Source of the DNA: Pseudomonas oryzihabitans
Lineage (GTDB): Bacteria; Pseudomonadota; Gammaproteobacteria; Pseudomonadales; Pseudomonadaceae
Reading direction: 5' to 3'
Assembly: GCF_007665395.1 (NCBI RefSeq)
Contig: NZ_VDND01000006.1
Span: forward strand, 1-64,000
DNA: 64,000 bases
Shown: positions 8,168 to 17,490 of the stretch, in pieces
Layout of the letters: every line of letters starts with the position of its first letter
Position numbering within the stretch: position 1 is the stretch's first letter
Notes under the pieces: generated by a model
Databases searched by the model: none
What the model was told of the DNA's origin: nothing
What the model saw: only the letters and a program-made list of their open reading frames with translations
Program-made: the position numbers and the translations under genes

Positions 8168-9463
8168 TCAATCCAGGTGGCGTTCGGGATAACTCATCAG
8201 GGCCAACCATCCTATCAGCAGCATGGCGATCAGGTACCAGGCCGGGGCGAGCGGACTGCCGGTGGCCTGGATCAGCCAGGTGGCGATGAACTGGGCGGTG
8301 CCGCCGAACAGCGTCACCGCCAGGGCGTAGGTCATGGCGAGACCGGTGGCCCGTACCGGCCGCGGCAGGCCGGCGAGGATCAGCAGCAGCCCGGCGGTCA
8401 TGTTGACGCTCATGGCGGCGATCACCACGAAGCGGGCGGCGAAGGCCAGGCCCTGGGTGGTGGGGTCGTTCAGCCAGGTGAAGGCGGGATAGATGCCCAG
8501 CAGGGCCACCGCCAGGCTGACCAGGGCGACCGGCTTGTAGCGGCCGCAGCGGTCCAGCAGCAGGCCGGCGGCCAGGGCCGCGGCCATCTGCACCGCGCTG
8601 GAGGCGACCCCGGCGAGGTAGGCGCTGGTGGCCGGGAGGCCGACGATGCGGGTCATGTAGGTGGGCATGTAGAACTGCATCAGGTAGGTCAGCAGGGTGG
8701 CCGACATCACGATCAACAGGCCCAGGCCGAAGCGCCGCGGGTGCTCGCGCAGGAAGGCCCGTACCGGGCCGCCCTCGGCCGCGCCGCTGCCGCTCCAGGT
8801 CTCGTCCACCTGGCGGCGGATATAGAGACCGACCGGGATGATCAGCAGGCCGACCAGGAAGGGGATGCGCCAGCCCCAGGCGTGTAGGTCGGCCTCGGAC
8901 AGGCTGCGGGTGAGCAGGGCGCCCAGCGCCGCACCGAGCAGGGCGCTGCCGCCCTGGCTGATGACCTGCCAGCTGACGTGGAAGCCACGGCGGCCGGGGC
9001 TGGCCGCTTCCAGCAGCAGGGTGGTGGCGGCGCCGATCTCGCCACCCGCCGAGAAGCCCTGCAGCAAGCGGCCGAGCAGCAGGATCAAGGGCGCGGCCAG
9101 GCCGATCTGGGCGTGGGTGGGGGTGAGGGCGATCAGGGCGCTGCCCAGGCCCATCAGCGAGATGGTCAGCAGCATGGCCTGCTTGCGCCCGTGGCGGTCG
9201 GCATAGGCGCCCAGCACCATGCTGCCCAGGGGGCGCATGACGAAGCCGACGCCGAACACCCCGACCGCCATCAGCAGCGAGCCGTAGGGCGTATCCGAGG
9301 GGAAGTACAGCTGGCCGATGATGGCGGCGAAGAAGCTGAACACGGTGAAGTCGAACATCTCCAGGCCGTTGCCGAGGCTGGCGGCGGCGATCAGCCGGGC
9401 GCGCGAGGGCGCGGCGACCGGCACGGCGGTCGGGGTGGCGGACGTCGGGAGGGCCTGGGCCAT
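8168..9463 (-). CDS. MFS transporter, metabolite:H+ symporter (ProP/KgtP-like) family
   Basis: This 431-residue protein has twelve predicted helices. Family signatures are LGNGLEMFDFTVFSFFA at the first helix (about 30-46), the loop 2-3 motif ADRHGRKQAML (about 87-98), LLLGRLLQGFSAGGE in helix 4, and the equivalent LLDRCGR in the second half. The MHS family imports organic acids, betaines or amino acids with protons. It is first in a two-gene unit with the M20 hydrolase, which suggests import of the hydrolase's substrate. It diverges from pstS. Confidence 0.85.
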   Translation of the reverse strand: MAQALPTSATPTAVPVAAPSRARLIAAASLGNGLEMFDFTVFSFFAAIIGQLYFPSDTPYGSLLMAVGVFGVGFVMRPLGSMVLGAYADRHGRKQAMLLTISLMGLGSALIALTPTHAQIGLAAPLILLLGRLLQGFSAGGEIGAATTLLLEAASPGRRGFHVSWQVISQGGSALLGAALGALLTRSLSEADLHAWGWRIPFLVGLLIIPVGLYIRRQVDETWSGSGAAEGGPVRAFLREHPRRFGLGLLIVMSATLLTYLMQFYMPTYMTRIVGLPATSAYLAGVASSAVQMAAALAAGLLLDRCGRYKPVALVSLAVALLGIYPAFTWLNDPTTQGLAFAARFVVIAAMSVNMTAGLLLILAGLPRPVRATGLAMTYALAVTLFGGTAQFIATWLIQATGSPLAPAWYLIAMLLIGWLALMSYPERHLD

Positions 9464-9633
9464 GGTGCGTTCCTCTGCGGACGGATGGATGCTTGGCTAT
9501 GCAAATGCTGGTCCGGCGCGGCCGGCCCCTTGGGCAAAGGGGCCATTACCCCGGTACGGCCGCTCCCTGCGCCAGGCTGGTGCACGGCGGGCCTCCTTGC
9601 AGCCTAGCCGACGCCGCTGGCATGGCTGGCGGT

Positions 9634-9667
9634 CTTTCATAAATCCGTCACAATGCCCGCCTAGAGT
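9634..9667 (+). promoter_or_regulatory. Pho box and -10 element upstream of pstS
   Basis: CTTTCAT-AAAT-CCGTCAC (9634-9651) matches the 7-4-7 PhoB consensus CTGTCAT-N4-CTGTCAT at 11 of 14 repeat positions. It is followed after 10 bp by TAGAGT (9662-9667), the spacing seen in Pho promoters where PhoB replaces the -35 contact. The predicted leader is about 55 nt, with GAGG at 9717-9720 as ribosome-binding site. PhoB-dependent induction under phosphate starvation is inferred. Confidence 0.8.
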
Positions 9668-9728
9668 GCCAGCTCGCGCCTGAGCGTCGCCGGCCAGGCC
9701 CGTCTTCTATCCCCGCGAGGAATCCGGC

Positions 9729-10700
9729 ATGCATCTCAAAGGCCCGCTGACCGCGGTGGCGCTCGTCCTGGCAGTGGGTGGCACGCCCGCTCGAGCCGCA
9801 GGCGTCGACCCGGCCATCCCCGAGTATCAGCCGGTGAGCGGGGTCTCCGGCAACCTGTCGAGCGTGGGCTCCGACACCCTGGCCAACCTGATGACGCTCT
9901 GGGCCGAGAGCTACAAGCGCGCCTACCCCAACCTCAACATCCAGATCCAGGCGGCCGGCTCGTCCACCGCGCCGCCGGCGCTCACCGAGGGTACCGCCAG
10001 CATCGGGCCCATGAGCCGCAAGATGAAGGATGCCGAGCTACAGGCCTTCGAGCAGCGCTTCGGCTACCCGCCCACCGCCATACCGGTGGCCATCGACGCC
10101 CTGGCGATCTTCGTGAACAAGGACAATCCGTTGCAGCGCCTGACCCTGGAACAGGTCGACGCGATCTTCTCCAGCACCCGGCTCTGTGGCGGTCCGCACG
10201 AACTCAAGACCTGGGGCGACCTGGGCCTGACCGGCGACTGGGCCCGGCGCCCGATCCAGAGATTCGGCCGCAACTCGGTGTCGGGCACCTACGGCTACTT
10301 CAAGGAGGCGGCGCTCTGCCGTGGCGATTTCCGCGCCAACGTCAACGAGCAGCCGGGTTCGGCCTCAGTGGTCCAGGCCATCAGCCAGTCGCTGGGCGGC
10401 ATCGGCTACTCCGGCATCGGCTACCAGACCGCCAGCGTCCATACCCTGGCCCTGGCCCGCCAGGGCACCACCGACTTCGTCGAGGACAACCAGGAAAACA
10501 CCCTGTCCGGGCGCTATCCCCTGGCGCGCTACCTCTACGTCTATGTGAACAAGGCCCCCAACCGGCCGCTCAATCCGCTGGAAGGGGAATTCCTGCGGCT
10601 GATCCTCTCGCGCAGCGGCCAGGAAGCGGTGATCAAGGACGGCTACATTCCCTTGCCGACCGCCGTGGTGCAGCAGGCGCTGAAGACCTTGGGCTACTGA
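9729..10700 (+). CDS. pstS: PstS, periplasmic phosphate-binding protein
   Basis: This 323-residue protein has a classical signal peptide ([18 protein letters not shown]..., cleavage near ARA-AG at about residue 24). It captures inorganic phosphate for PstCAB and, through it, signals to PhoR. Phosphate-contact segments [11 protein letters not shown] (about 46-56), [12 protein letters not shown] and [11 protein letters not shown] are visible. It is the first gene of a pst block with its own Pho box. A GC-rich inverted repeat at about 10703-10750, between pstS and pstC, could trim or attenuate the transcript so that pstS message exceeds pstCAB. Confidence 0.94.
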   Translation: MHLKGPLTAVALVLAVGGTPARAAGVDPAIPEYQPVSGVSGNLSSVGSDTLANLMTLWAESYKRAYPNLNIQIQAAGSSTAPPALTEGTASIGPMSRKMKDAELQAFEQRFGYPPTAIPVAIDALAIFVNKDNPLQRLTLEQVDAIFSSTRLCGGPHELKTWGDLGLTGDWARRPIQRFGRNSVSGTYGYFKEAALCRGDFRANVNEQPGSASVVQAISQSLGGIGYSGIGYQTASVHTLALARQGTTDFVEDNQENTLSGRYPLARYLYVYVNKAPNRPLNPLEGEFLRLILSRSGQEAVIKDGYIPLPTAVVQQALKTLGY

Positions 10701-10753
10701 GCGCCGGCCGGCCTGCGCCCGTCGCCGGCGTAGCGCCGCCGGCCGCCCATTCG

Positions 10754-10787
10754 CTGTAACCTTTCTGTCACACGACGTGATTAGGCT
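10754..10787 (+). promoter_or_regulatory. Second Pho box and -10 element directly in front of pstC
   Basis: CTGTAAC-CTTT-CTGTCAC (10754-10771) is a near-perfect PhoB site (12 of 14 repeat positions). After exactly 10 bp comes TAGGCT (10782-10787) as -10. The spacing is identical to the pstS promoter. The expected transcription start (6-8 nt after the -10) falls at about 10793-10795, on the pstC ATG itself, so this transcript may be leaderless. Confidence 0.82.
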
Positions 10788-10794
10788 CTGCGCC

Positions 10795-13080
10795 ATGAAA
10801 CCCCCGGTACCCCCGTTCCCGCCCGATCCTCGCGGCCCCGCTCGGCTGGACTTCAACACGCCCGCGCTACGCCGGCGGCGTCGGTGGCGGGCCCTGCAGG
10901 ACCGGCTGGTAAGGTCCGCGGTGCTGGTCGGTGGGCTCGCCGTGCTGGCCACCATCACCCTGATCTTCTTCTACCTCGCCCAGGTGGTGCTGCCCTTGCT
11001 GCGGGGCGCCAGCCTCCAGGCGCAGCCCTTGCCCCAGCCCACCTGGCTGGCCGCGGCCGGTGCCCCGCTGCTGCTGGGCATCGACGAGCAGAATCGCCTC
11101 GGCCTGCACCTCTCCCAGGCCGGCGAGGCGGTGTTCTTCACCCTGGCCGACGGCCAGCCGGTGATGCGCGAGCGCCTGCCGCTACCCCCCGGGGTGACCA
11201 TCACCAGCCAGGCCCAGGACGCCCCGCGCGGGTTGCTCGCCCTGGGCCTGTCCGACGGGCGCGTGCTGGTGGCGCACAGGCGCTACGTGTCCCGCTATCC
11301 CCAGGGCACCCGGGTCATCACCCCGGAACTCGACTTTCCCTATGGGCGTGCGCCCCTCGACCTGGGCGCCGAGCCCGCCGCGCTGGAGCGCGTGGCCATC
11401 GCCGGTGACGACGACCAGCTGGTGCTGGCCGGCGCCCAGGGCAACCGGGTGACGGCCCTGCGCCTCGCCGGCCTGGCGCCCGCGGCGAGCGGGGGCGCAA
11501 CCACCCCGGTACGCACCGCGACCGTGCTCGGTCCGCTCAACGCCACGGCCAAGGCGCTCTACCTCGATGGCCGCGGCCGCTGGCTCTATGCCCTCAATGG
11601 GCGCGCCCAGGTGGATGTCTTCGACCTGCGCGACGGCAGCCTCAACGGCCACTACAAGCTGCTCGAGGCGGCCGACGACGAGGTCACCGCCAGCGCCCAG
11701 CTGCTCGGTGGCGTGTCGCTGCTGGTGGGTACCGCCAAGGGCGGGATCGCCCAGTGGTTCCTGGTCCGCGGCCAGGATGGCGAACCCGTGCTGAGGCACA
11801 TCCGCAGCTTCCAGCTGGGCGCCGCCCCCATCGTGCAACTGGTCCCCGAGCAGCGGCGCAAGGGATTCCTGGCGCTGGACGCCGCCGGCGAGCTGGGCGT
11901 CTTCCACAGCACTGCCGGACGCACCCTGCTGCGCACGTCGATCGCCGCGGGGCCCGGGATGCTGGCGCTGTCGCCGCGCGCCGATCGGCTGCTGCTGGAG
12001 GAGAACGGTCGGCTGCACGGCTTCATCCTGGACAATCCGCACCCGGAGGTCTCCTGGGCGGCCCTGTGGGAGAAGGTCTGGTACGAGAACTACGAGGCGC
12101 CGGCGCGTGTCTGGCAGTCCAGCGCGGCGACCGCCGATTTCGAGCCCAAGCTGAGCCTGGCGCCGCTGACCTTCGGCACCCTCAAGGCGGCCTTCTACGC
12201 CATGCTGTTCGCCGCGCCCCTGGCCATCGCCGCGGCCATCTACACCGCCTACTTCATGGCGCCGCGCATGAGGCGCACGGTCAAGCCGGTGATCGAGTTG
12301 ATGGAGGCCCTGCCCACGGTGATCCTCGGCTTCTTCGCCGGGCTGTTCCTCGCGCCCTTCGTGGAAAATCACCTGCCGGGGCTGTTCAGCCTGTTGCTGC
12401 TCCTGCCGCTGGCCATCCTGGGCACCGGCTACGGCTGGTCGCGCCTGCCGCCGACCCTGCGCGAGCGGGTACCCGAGGGCTGGGAAAGCCTGCTGCTGCT
12501 GCCGGTGGTGTTGCTGGCCACGGCCTTCGCCCTGGCGCTCAGCCCCTGGCTGGAGAGCCTGCTGTTCGCCGGCGACCTGCGCCTCTGGCTGAGCCAGGAA
12601 CTGGGCATCGCCTACGACCAGCGCAATGCCCTGATCGTTGGCCTCGCCATGGGCTTCGCCGTCATCCCCAACATCTTCTCCATCGCCGAGGACGCCATCT
12701 ACAGCGTGCCGCGCAGCCTGACCCTGGGCTCGCTGGCGCTCGGCGCCACGCCCTGGCAGACCCTGACGCGGGTGGTGCTGCTCACCGCCAGCCCGGGTAT
12801 CTTCTCGGCGCTGATGATCGGCCTGGGCCGCGCCGTGGGCGAGACCATGATCGTGCTCATGGCCACCGGCAACACGCCGATCATGGACGCCAACCTGTTC
12901 GAGGGCATGCGCACCCTGGCGGCCAACATCGCCGTGGAGATGCCCGAGTCCGAGGTGGGCGGCACCCATTACCGGCTGCTGTTCCTGGCCGCGCTGGTGC
13001 TGCTCAGCTTCACCTTCCTGCTGAACACCCTGGCCGAACTGATTCGCCAGCGGCTGAGGAAAAGATATGCGGCGCTCTGA
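10795..13080 (+). CDS. pstC: PstC, phosphate ABC transporter permease (long Pseudomonas form)
   Basis: PstC here is 761 residues, more than twice the E. coli protein. An Arg-rich N-terminus and first helix (about 41-62) are followed by some 370 periplasmic residues rich in short beta-strand-like repeats, probably propeller-like. The normal permease core begins near residue 455. The cytoplasmic EAA-like loop (SLALGATPWQTLTRVVL...GRAVGETMIVL) lies near 640-690. The ATG at 10795 matches where Pseudomonas homologues begin (xDFNTPALRRxRRWRALxDR follows). An in-frame GTG 18 bp upstream lies inside the promoter. The 3' end overlaps pstA by 14 bp. Confidence 0.92.
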   Translation: MKPPVPPFPPDPRGPARLDFNTPALRRRRRWRALQDRLVRSAVLVGGLAVLATITLIFFYLAQVVLPLLRGASLQAQPLPQPTWLAAAGAPLLLGIDEQNRLGLHLSQAGEAVFFTLADGQPVMRERLPLPPGVTITSQAQDAPRGLLALGLSDGRVLVAHRRYVSRYPQGTRVITPELDFPYGRAPLDLGAEPAALERVAIAGDDDQLVLAGAQGNRVTALRLAGLAPAASGGATTPVRTATVLGPLNATAKALYLDGRGRWLYALNGRAQVDVFDLRDGSLNGHYKLLEAADDEVTASAQLLGGVSLLVGTAKGGIAQWFLVRGQDGEPVLRHIRSFQLGAAPIVQLVPEQRRKGFLALDAAGELGVFHSTAGRTLLRTSIAAGPGMLALSPRADRLLLEENGRLHGFILDNPHPEVSWAALWEKVWYENYEAPARVWQSSAATADFEPKLSLAPLTFGTLKAAFYAMLFAAPLAIAAAIYTAYFMAPRMRRTVKPVIELMEALPTVILGFFAGLFLAPFVENHLPGLFSLLLLLPLAILGTGYGWSRLPPTLRERVPEGWESLLLLPVVLLATAFALALSPWLESLLFAGDLRLWLSQELGIAYDQRNALIVGLAMGFAVIPNIFSIAEDAIYSVPRSLTLGSLALGATPWQTLTRVVLLTASPGIFSALMIGLGRAVGETMIVLMATGNTPIMDANLFEGMRTLAANIAVEMPESEVGGTHYRLLFLAALVLLSFTFLLNTLAELIRQRLRKRYAAL

Positions 13081-14779
13081 GCGGGGGGCACCGCCCGGGC
13101 AGTACGCCGCGCCACGGCGCGCCCGGCAGTCATGGCTGCGCGCCGGCGTCCCCGGCGTCTGGCTGAGCGCGGGCGCCGTGGCCATCGCCGTGCTCATGAC
13201 CCTGGGCCTGATCGGCATCATCGCCGTCCGCGGCCTGGCGCATTTCTGGCCGGCCGAGGTGGTGCAGGGACGCTATGCACCGCCGGGGCTGGAGGCCCGG
13301 CTGGTGCTGGGCGAGGTGGCGCAACGGGAAAGGATCCCGGCGGAACGCCTGCGCGGCGCCGGGGTGGCGCTGCCGGCCGGCACCGGCGACAGCCTGAGCC
13401 GCGAACTCTTCAAGCTGGGCAACCGCGACCTCTACGGCAGCGACTTCGTCTGGCTGATCAGCGACTGGCTGCAGGATCGTCGCGTCCCCCGCGATGTCCT
13501 GGTGCTGGAGCGCCGCGAGTGGGGCAACTTCTACGGCTATGTGGTGGAGGTGCGCGAAGAGGGGCGTCAGGTCGCCCGGGGCGCCGCGGCGCTGCCCGAG
13601 CTGCAGCGCCGCCTGCAACGTACCCAGGCGCTGAGCGAGCGGCTGGAGCAGCTGGAGAAACACGACATCGGGGGCGTCAACTACGCCCTGGAACGGTTGC
13701 GCCTGGAGGGTCGCTCCCTGCAGCTGGAGGGCCGGCTCGACGCCGCCGCCCAGGCCGATCTCGCCGCCCGCCGCGCCGAGCTGGAAGGGCGCTACGGCGA
13801 GCTGGAAGACCAGCTGGCCAGCCTGCGCCAGGAGCAGCGGCGCGACAGCGTGGTGGTGCGCGACGCCGAGGGCCGCACCCTGGAACTCAACCTCGCCCGG
13901 GTGGTGCGCGCCTACCAGCCCAACGCCATGGGCCTGGTCGCCAAGCTGGGCTTCTATGGCAGCAAGCTGTGGGAATTCCTCAGCGCCGATCCGCGCGAGG
14001 CCAATACCGAGGGCGGCGTCTTCCCGGCGATCTTCGGCACCGTGATGATGACCCTGCTGATGGCGGTGATCGTCACCCCCTTCGGCGTCATCGCCGCCAT
14101 CTACCTGCGTGAATACGCGCGCCAGGGCCTGCTGACCCGCGTCATCCGCATCGCGGTCAACAACCTCGCCGGGGTGCCGGCCATCGTCTATGGCGTCTTC
14201 GGCCTGGGCTTCTTCGTCTATGTGCTGGGCGGCTCCCTGGACCAGCTGTTCTTCCAGGCCAGCCTGCCCACGCCCACCTTCGGCACCCCCGGCCTGCTCT
14301 GGGCCTCGCTGACCCTGGCGATCCTCGCCGTGCCGGTGGTGATCGTCGCCACCGAAGAGGGCCTGGCGCGGATTCCCCGCAGCATCCGCGAGGGCTCCCT
14401 GGCGCTGGGCGCGACCCAGGCCGAGACCCTCTGGAAGGTGGTGCTGCCGCTGGCCAGCCCGGCGATGCTGACCGGCTTGATCCTGGCCGTGGCCCGCGCC
14501 GCCGGCGAGGTGGCGCCGCTGATGCTGGTGGGGGTGGTCAAGCTGGCGCCGGCGCTGCCGCTGGACGGCAACTACCCCTATCTGCACCTCGAACAGAAGA
14601 TCATGCACCTGGGCTTCCACCTCTACGACGTCGGCTTCCAGAGCCCCAACGTGGAAGCCGCCCGCCCGCTGGTCTACGCCACCGCCCTGCTGCTGGTGCT
14701 GGTGATCGCCGGGCTGAACCTGTCCGCCGTGTTCCTGCGCAACCGGTTGCGCGAAAAGTATCGGCTGCTGGAAGACTAG
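13067..14779 (+). CDS. pstA: PstA, phosphate ABC transporter permease (long form)
   Basis: PstA has 570 residues and pairs with PstC as the membrane channel. After the first helix (about 35-55) comes an enlarged region of about 250 residues. It includes a Glu/Arg/Leu-rich stretch (about 165-265) that reads as coiled coil. The binding-protein-dependent permease domain starts near residue 320, and its EAA loop ([24 protein letters not shown]) is intact. The ATG lies inside the end of pstC (14-bp overlap), indicating coupled translation. The large extracytoplasmic parts of PstA and PstC probably pack together. Confidence 0.92.
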   Translation: MRRSERGAPPGQYAAPRRARQSWLRAGVPGVWLSAGAVAIAVLMTLGLIGIIAVRGLAHFWPAEVVQGRYAPPGLEARLVLGEVAQRERIPAERLRGAGVALPAGTGDSLSRELFKLGNRDLYGSDFVWLISDWLQDRRVPRDVLVLERREWGNFYGYVVEVREEGRQVARGAAALPELQRRLQRTQALSERLEQLEKHDIGGVNYALERLRLEGRSLQLEGRLDAAAQADLAARRAELEGRYGELEDQLASLRQEQRRDSVVVRDAEGRTLELNLARVVRAYQPNAMGLVAKLGFYGSKLWEFLSADPREANTEGGVFPAIFGTVMMTLLMAVIVTPFGVIAAIYLREYARQGLLTRVIRIAVNNLAGVPAIVYGVFGLGFFVYVLGGSLDQLFFQASLPTPTFGTPGLLWASLTLAILAVPVVIVATEEGLARIPRSIREGSLALGATQAETLWKVVLPLASPAMLTGLILAVARAAGEVAPLMLVGVVKLAPALPLDGNYPYLHLEQKIMHLGFHLYDVGFQSPNVEAARPLVYATALLLVLVIAGLNLSAVFLRNRLREKYRLLED

Positions 14780-14801
14780 CGCCCACGGCCGAGGAGACCC
14801 C

Positions 14802-15629
14802 ATGCCTTCCGATTCCTCCATCTTCAGAACCGCCGCCGCCTACGCGGCCAGCGCCAGCTCCGCGGCCAGCGCAGGTGGCGTGGCGCTGTCGGTGCCGCGG
14901 CTCAACCTGTTCTACGGCAAGAAGCAGGTGCTGCAGGACATCGCCCTGGAGATCCCGCGCCAGCGGGTCACCGCCTTCATCGGCCCCAGCGGCTGTGGCA
15001 AGTCGACCCTGCTGCGCTGCTTCAACCGCCTGAACGACCTGGTGGAAGACTGCCGCATCGATGGCGAGATCCTCCTCGACGGCCAGAACATCTATGCCCG
15101 CGGCACCGAGATCGCCGAATTGCGCCGGCGGGTGGGCATGGTGTTCCAGAAGCCCAACCCCTTTCCCAAGAGCATCTACGAGAACGTCGTCTACGGCCTG
15201 CGCATCCAGGGCATCAAGCAGAAGCGGGTGCTCGACGAGGCGGTGGAGTGGGCGCTGCAGGCCGCGGCGCTGTGGGACGAGGTCAAGGATCGCCTGCACG
15301 AATCGGCCCTGGGGCTCTCCGGCGGCCAGCAGCAGCGCCTAGTGATCGCCCGCACCATCGCCGTGCAGCCCGACGTGCTGCTGCTCGACGAACCCTGCTC
15401 GGCGCTGGACCCCATCTCCACCCTCAAGGTGGAAGAGCTGATCCACGAGCTGAAACAGCGCTACACCATCGTCATCGTCACCCACAACATGCAGCAGGCG
15501 GCGCGGGTCTCCGACTACACCGCCTTCATGTACATGGGCCAGCTGGTCGAACACGGCGACACCGACACCCTCTTCACCAATCCGGCGAAGCGGCAGACCG
15601 AAGACTACATCACCGGCCGCTACGGCTAG
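14802..15629 (+). CDS. pstB: PstB, phosphate ABC transporter ATPase
   Basis: This 275-residue ATPase energises phosphate import. Walker [10 protein letters not shown], signature LSGGQQQR and Walker [14 protein letters not shown] are all present, followed by the H-loop [13 protein letters not shown]. The [17 protein letters not shown] stretch is diagnostic of PstB. The first 25-28 residues are Ala/Ser-rich and poorly conserved, and an internal start is possible, but GAGGAG at 14791-14796 supports ATG 14802. Confidence 0.96.
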   Translation: MPSDSSIFRTAAAYAASASSAASAGGVALSVPRLNLFYGKKQVLQDIALEIPRQRVTAFIGPSGCGKSTLLRCFNRLNDLVEDCRIDGEILLDGQNIYARGTEIAELRRRVGMVFQKPNPFPKSIYENVVYGLRIQGIKQKRVLDEAVEWALQAAALWDEVKDRLHESALGLSGGQQQRLVIARTIAVQPDVLLLDEPCSALDPISTLKVEELIHELKQRYTIVIVTHNMQQAARVSDYTAFMYMGQLVEHGDTDTLFTNPAKRQTEDYITGRYG

Positions 15630-15687
15630 TTCCAGGCAGGCCGGTGCCCCACCCGGCGACTCGCTCCTCTCAGGCAGGACTGACAGC

Positions 15688-16413
15688 ATGATCAACAAAG
15701 ACGGTCACACGCAGCACATCTCCCAGCAATACAACGTCGAACTGGAAGAGGTCCGCAGCCACCTGCTGGCCATGGGCGGCCTGGTGGAAAAGCAGGTCAG
15801 CGACGCCGTGCGCGCGGTGATCGACGCCGACGCCGGCCTGGCGCGCCAGGTGCGCACCATCGACGACCAGATCGACATCATGGAGCGCGGCATCGACGAG
15901 GAATGCCTGCGCATCCTCGCCCGCCGCCAGCCGGCGGCATCCGACCTGCGGCTGATCATCAGCATCTCCAAGTCGGTGATCGACCTGGAGCGCATCGGCG
16001 ACGAAGCCTCCAAGATCGCCCGCCGCGCCATCGAGCTGACCGAGGACGGCGAGGCCCCGCGCGGCTACGTCGAGGTGCGCCACATCGGCGAGCAGGTGCG
16101 CAAGATGGTCCACCAGGCGCTGGACGCCTTCGCCCGCTTCGACGCCGAGCTGGCCCTCTCGGTGGCCCAGTACGACAAGCTGATCGACCGCGAATACAAG
16201 TCCGCCCTGCGCGAGCTGGCCACCTACATGATGGAAGACCCGCGCTCCATCTCCCGGGTGCTGAGCATCATCTGGGTGCTGCGTTCCCTGGAGCGGGTCG
16301 GCGACCATGCGCGCAACATCGCCGAACTGGTGATCTACCTGGTGCAGGGCACCGACGTGCGCCACATGGGCCTCAAGCGCATGGCCGAAGAGGTCAACCG
16401 GTCGCGCGAATGA
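15688..16413 (+). CDS. phoU: PhoU, phosphate-specific transport system accessory protein
   Basis: This 241-residue all-helical protein has two PhoU repeats, each with the metal-binding pattern (DxxID...E; for example IDEECLRILARRQP and RVGDHARNIAELVIYL). It couples the Pst transporter to the PhoR kinase and keeps the Pho regulon off when phosphate is plentiful. It follows pstB by 58 bp and ends the pst cluster. phoB/phoR are not in this window. Confidence 0.95.
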   Translation: MINKDGHTQHISQQYNVELEEVRSHLLAMGGLVEKQVSDAVRAVIDADAGLARQVRTIDDQIDIMERGIDEECLRILARRQPAASDLRLIISISKSVIDLERIGDEASKIARRAIELTEDGEAPRGYVEVRHIGEQVRKMVHQALDAFARFDAELALSVAQYDKLIDREYKSALRELATYMMEDPRSISRVLSIIWVLRSLERVGDHARNIAELVIYLVQGTDVRHMGLKRMAEEVNRSRE

Positions 16414-16485
16414 CCCGTCCGGTCGCTCCCCGGGTGGCGTCCCGGAGCCGCCTGCTATGCTGCAAGACTTGGCATGGAGTGACCG

Positions 16486-17415
16486 ATGAGCAAGTTGAAC
16501 GTACTGGTGGTGGACGACGCGCCCTTCATCCGCGATCTGATCAAGAAAGGCCTGCGCAACCTGTTTCCCGGGCTGGTGGTGGACGAGGCGGCCGATGGTC
16601 GCCGCGCCCAGACGATGCTCGGCAAGCAGCGCTTCGACCTCATCCTCTGTGACTGGGAGATGCCCGGCATGACCGGCCTGGAACTGCTGTCCTGGTTCCG
16701 CGCCCAGCCGGCCCACCAGGGCGTGCCCTTCATCATGGTCACCAGCCGCGGCGACAAGGAAAACGTCGTCCAGGCGATCCAGGCCGGCGTCTCCGACTAC
16801 ATGGGCAAGCCGTTCTCCAACGAGCAGTTGGCCGCCAAGGTGAAGAAGGCGCTGCAGCGTACCGGCAAGCTGGCCGAACTGCAGGCCGGCGCCCAGCCCC
16901 GTCCGGCGACCGGCTTCGCCAACGATTCCCTGGGCGCCCTGACCGGCAACCGCGCCGACGTGGTCCAGCCGGCTGCCGCCGCGCCGGTCGCGACCCCGGC
17001 GGCCTCTTCCAGCGCCGCCCTGCTGACCGGCTCGGCACCACCGCCCAGCCCCTCCCGCGGCAAGGCCGCTGCCGCCAACTTCGGCCAGGGCCAGCTGCGC
17101 CTGCCCAATGCCAGCATGGCCTGCCTGATCAAGGCCATCAGCATCAAGGAGGCCCTGCTGGTGGTCCGCCGGGGCGATCCGCTGCCGCAGATCCTGGAAA
17201 CGGCCGTGCTCGACCTGGAGCAGGGCGAAGACGGCAGCGACGTGGCGCGCCTCAACGGCTACCTGCATTCGCTCAGCGCAGTGGAAGCGACGCCGGCGAG
17301 CGAGTGGGTGCAGGTCAACTTCCGCTTCATCGACCGTGACCCGGCCAAGCTCGACTACCTGTCGCGGCTGATCGCCAAGGGCACCGCCCAGCGGCACTAC
17401 GTGCCGGGCGCCTGA
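16486..17415 (+). CDS. Response regulator with CheY-like receiver and unusual C-terminal domain
   Basis: The protein has 309 residues. The receiver is complete: acidic pair Asp10-Asp11, phospho-acceptor Asp56 (LCDWEMP), Thr86 and Lys108 (GKPF). After a Pro/Ala/Ser-rich linker (about 130-205) comes a C-terminal domain ending FRFIDRDPAKLDYLSRLIAKG, which is reminiscent of PilZ folds, but I see no RxxxR c-di-GMP motif. A homologous regulator sits beside phoU in P. aeruginosa. No cognate kinase is adjacent. The output is unknown; it could be protein-protein signalling rather than DNA binding. Confidence 0.8.
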   Translation: MSKLNVLVVDDAPFIRDLIKKGLRNLFPGLVVDEAADGRRAQTMLGKQRFDLILCDWEMPGMTGLELLSWFRAQPAHQGVPFIMVTSRGDKENVVQAIQAGVSDYMGKPFSNEQLAAKVKKALQRTGKLAELQAGAQPRPATGFANDSLGALTGNRADVVQPAAAAPVATPAASSSAALLTGSAPPPSPSRGKAAAANFGQGQLRLPNASMACLIKAISIKEALLVVRRGDPLPQILETAVLDLEQGEDGSDVARLNGYLHSLSAVEATPASEWVQVNFRFIDRDPAKLDYLSRLIAKGTAQRHYVPGA

Positions 17416-17490
17416 GGAACGGCGGCCATGCAGGGGCTGGCACGGAGACTGCTTCGCTGCGCCTTACCGCGGATTCCTGACGCCCTGCCC

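Noticed and set aside
11182-13221. 679-codon minus-strand frame opposite pstC
   Set aside because: Low-complexity shadow of pstC codons, no start signal or family motif.
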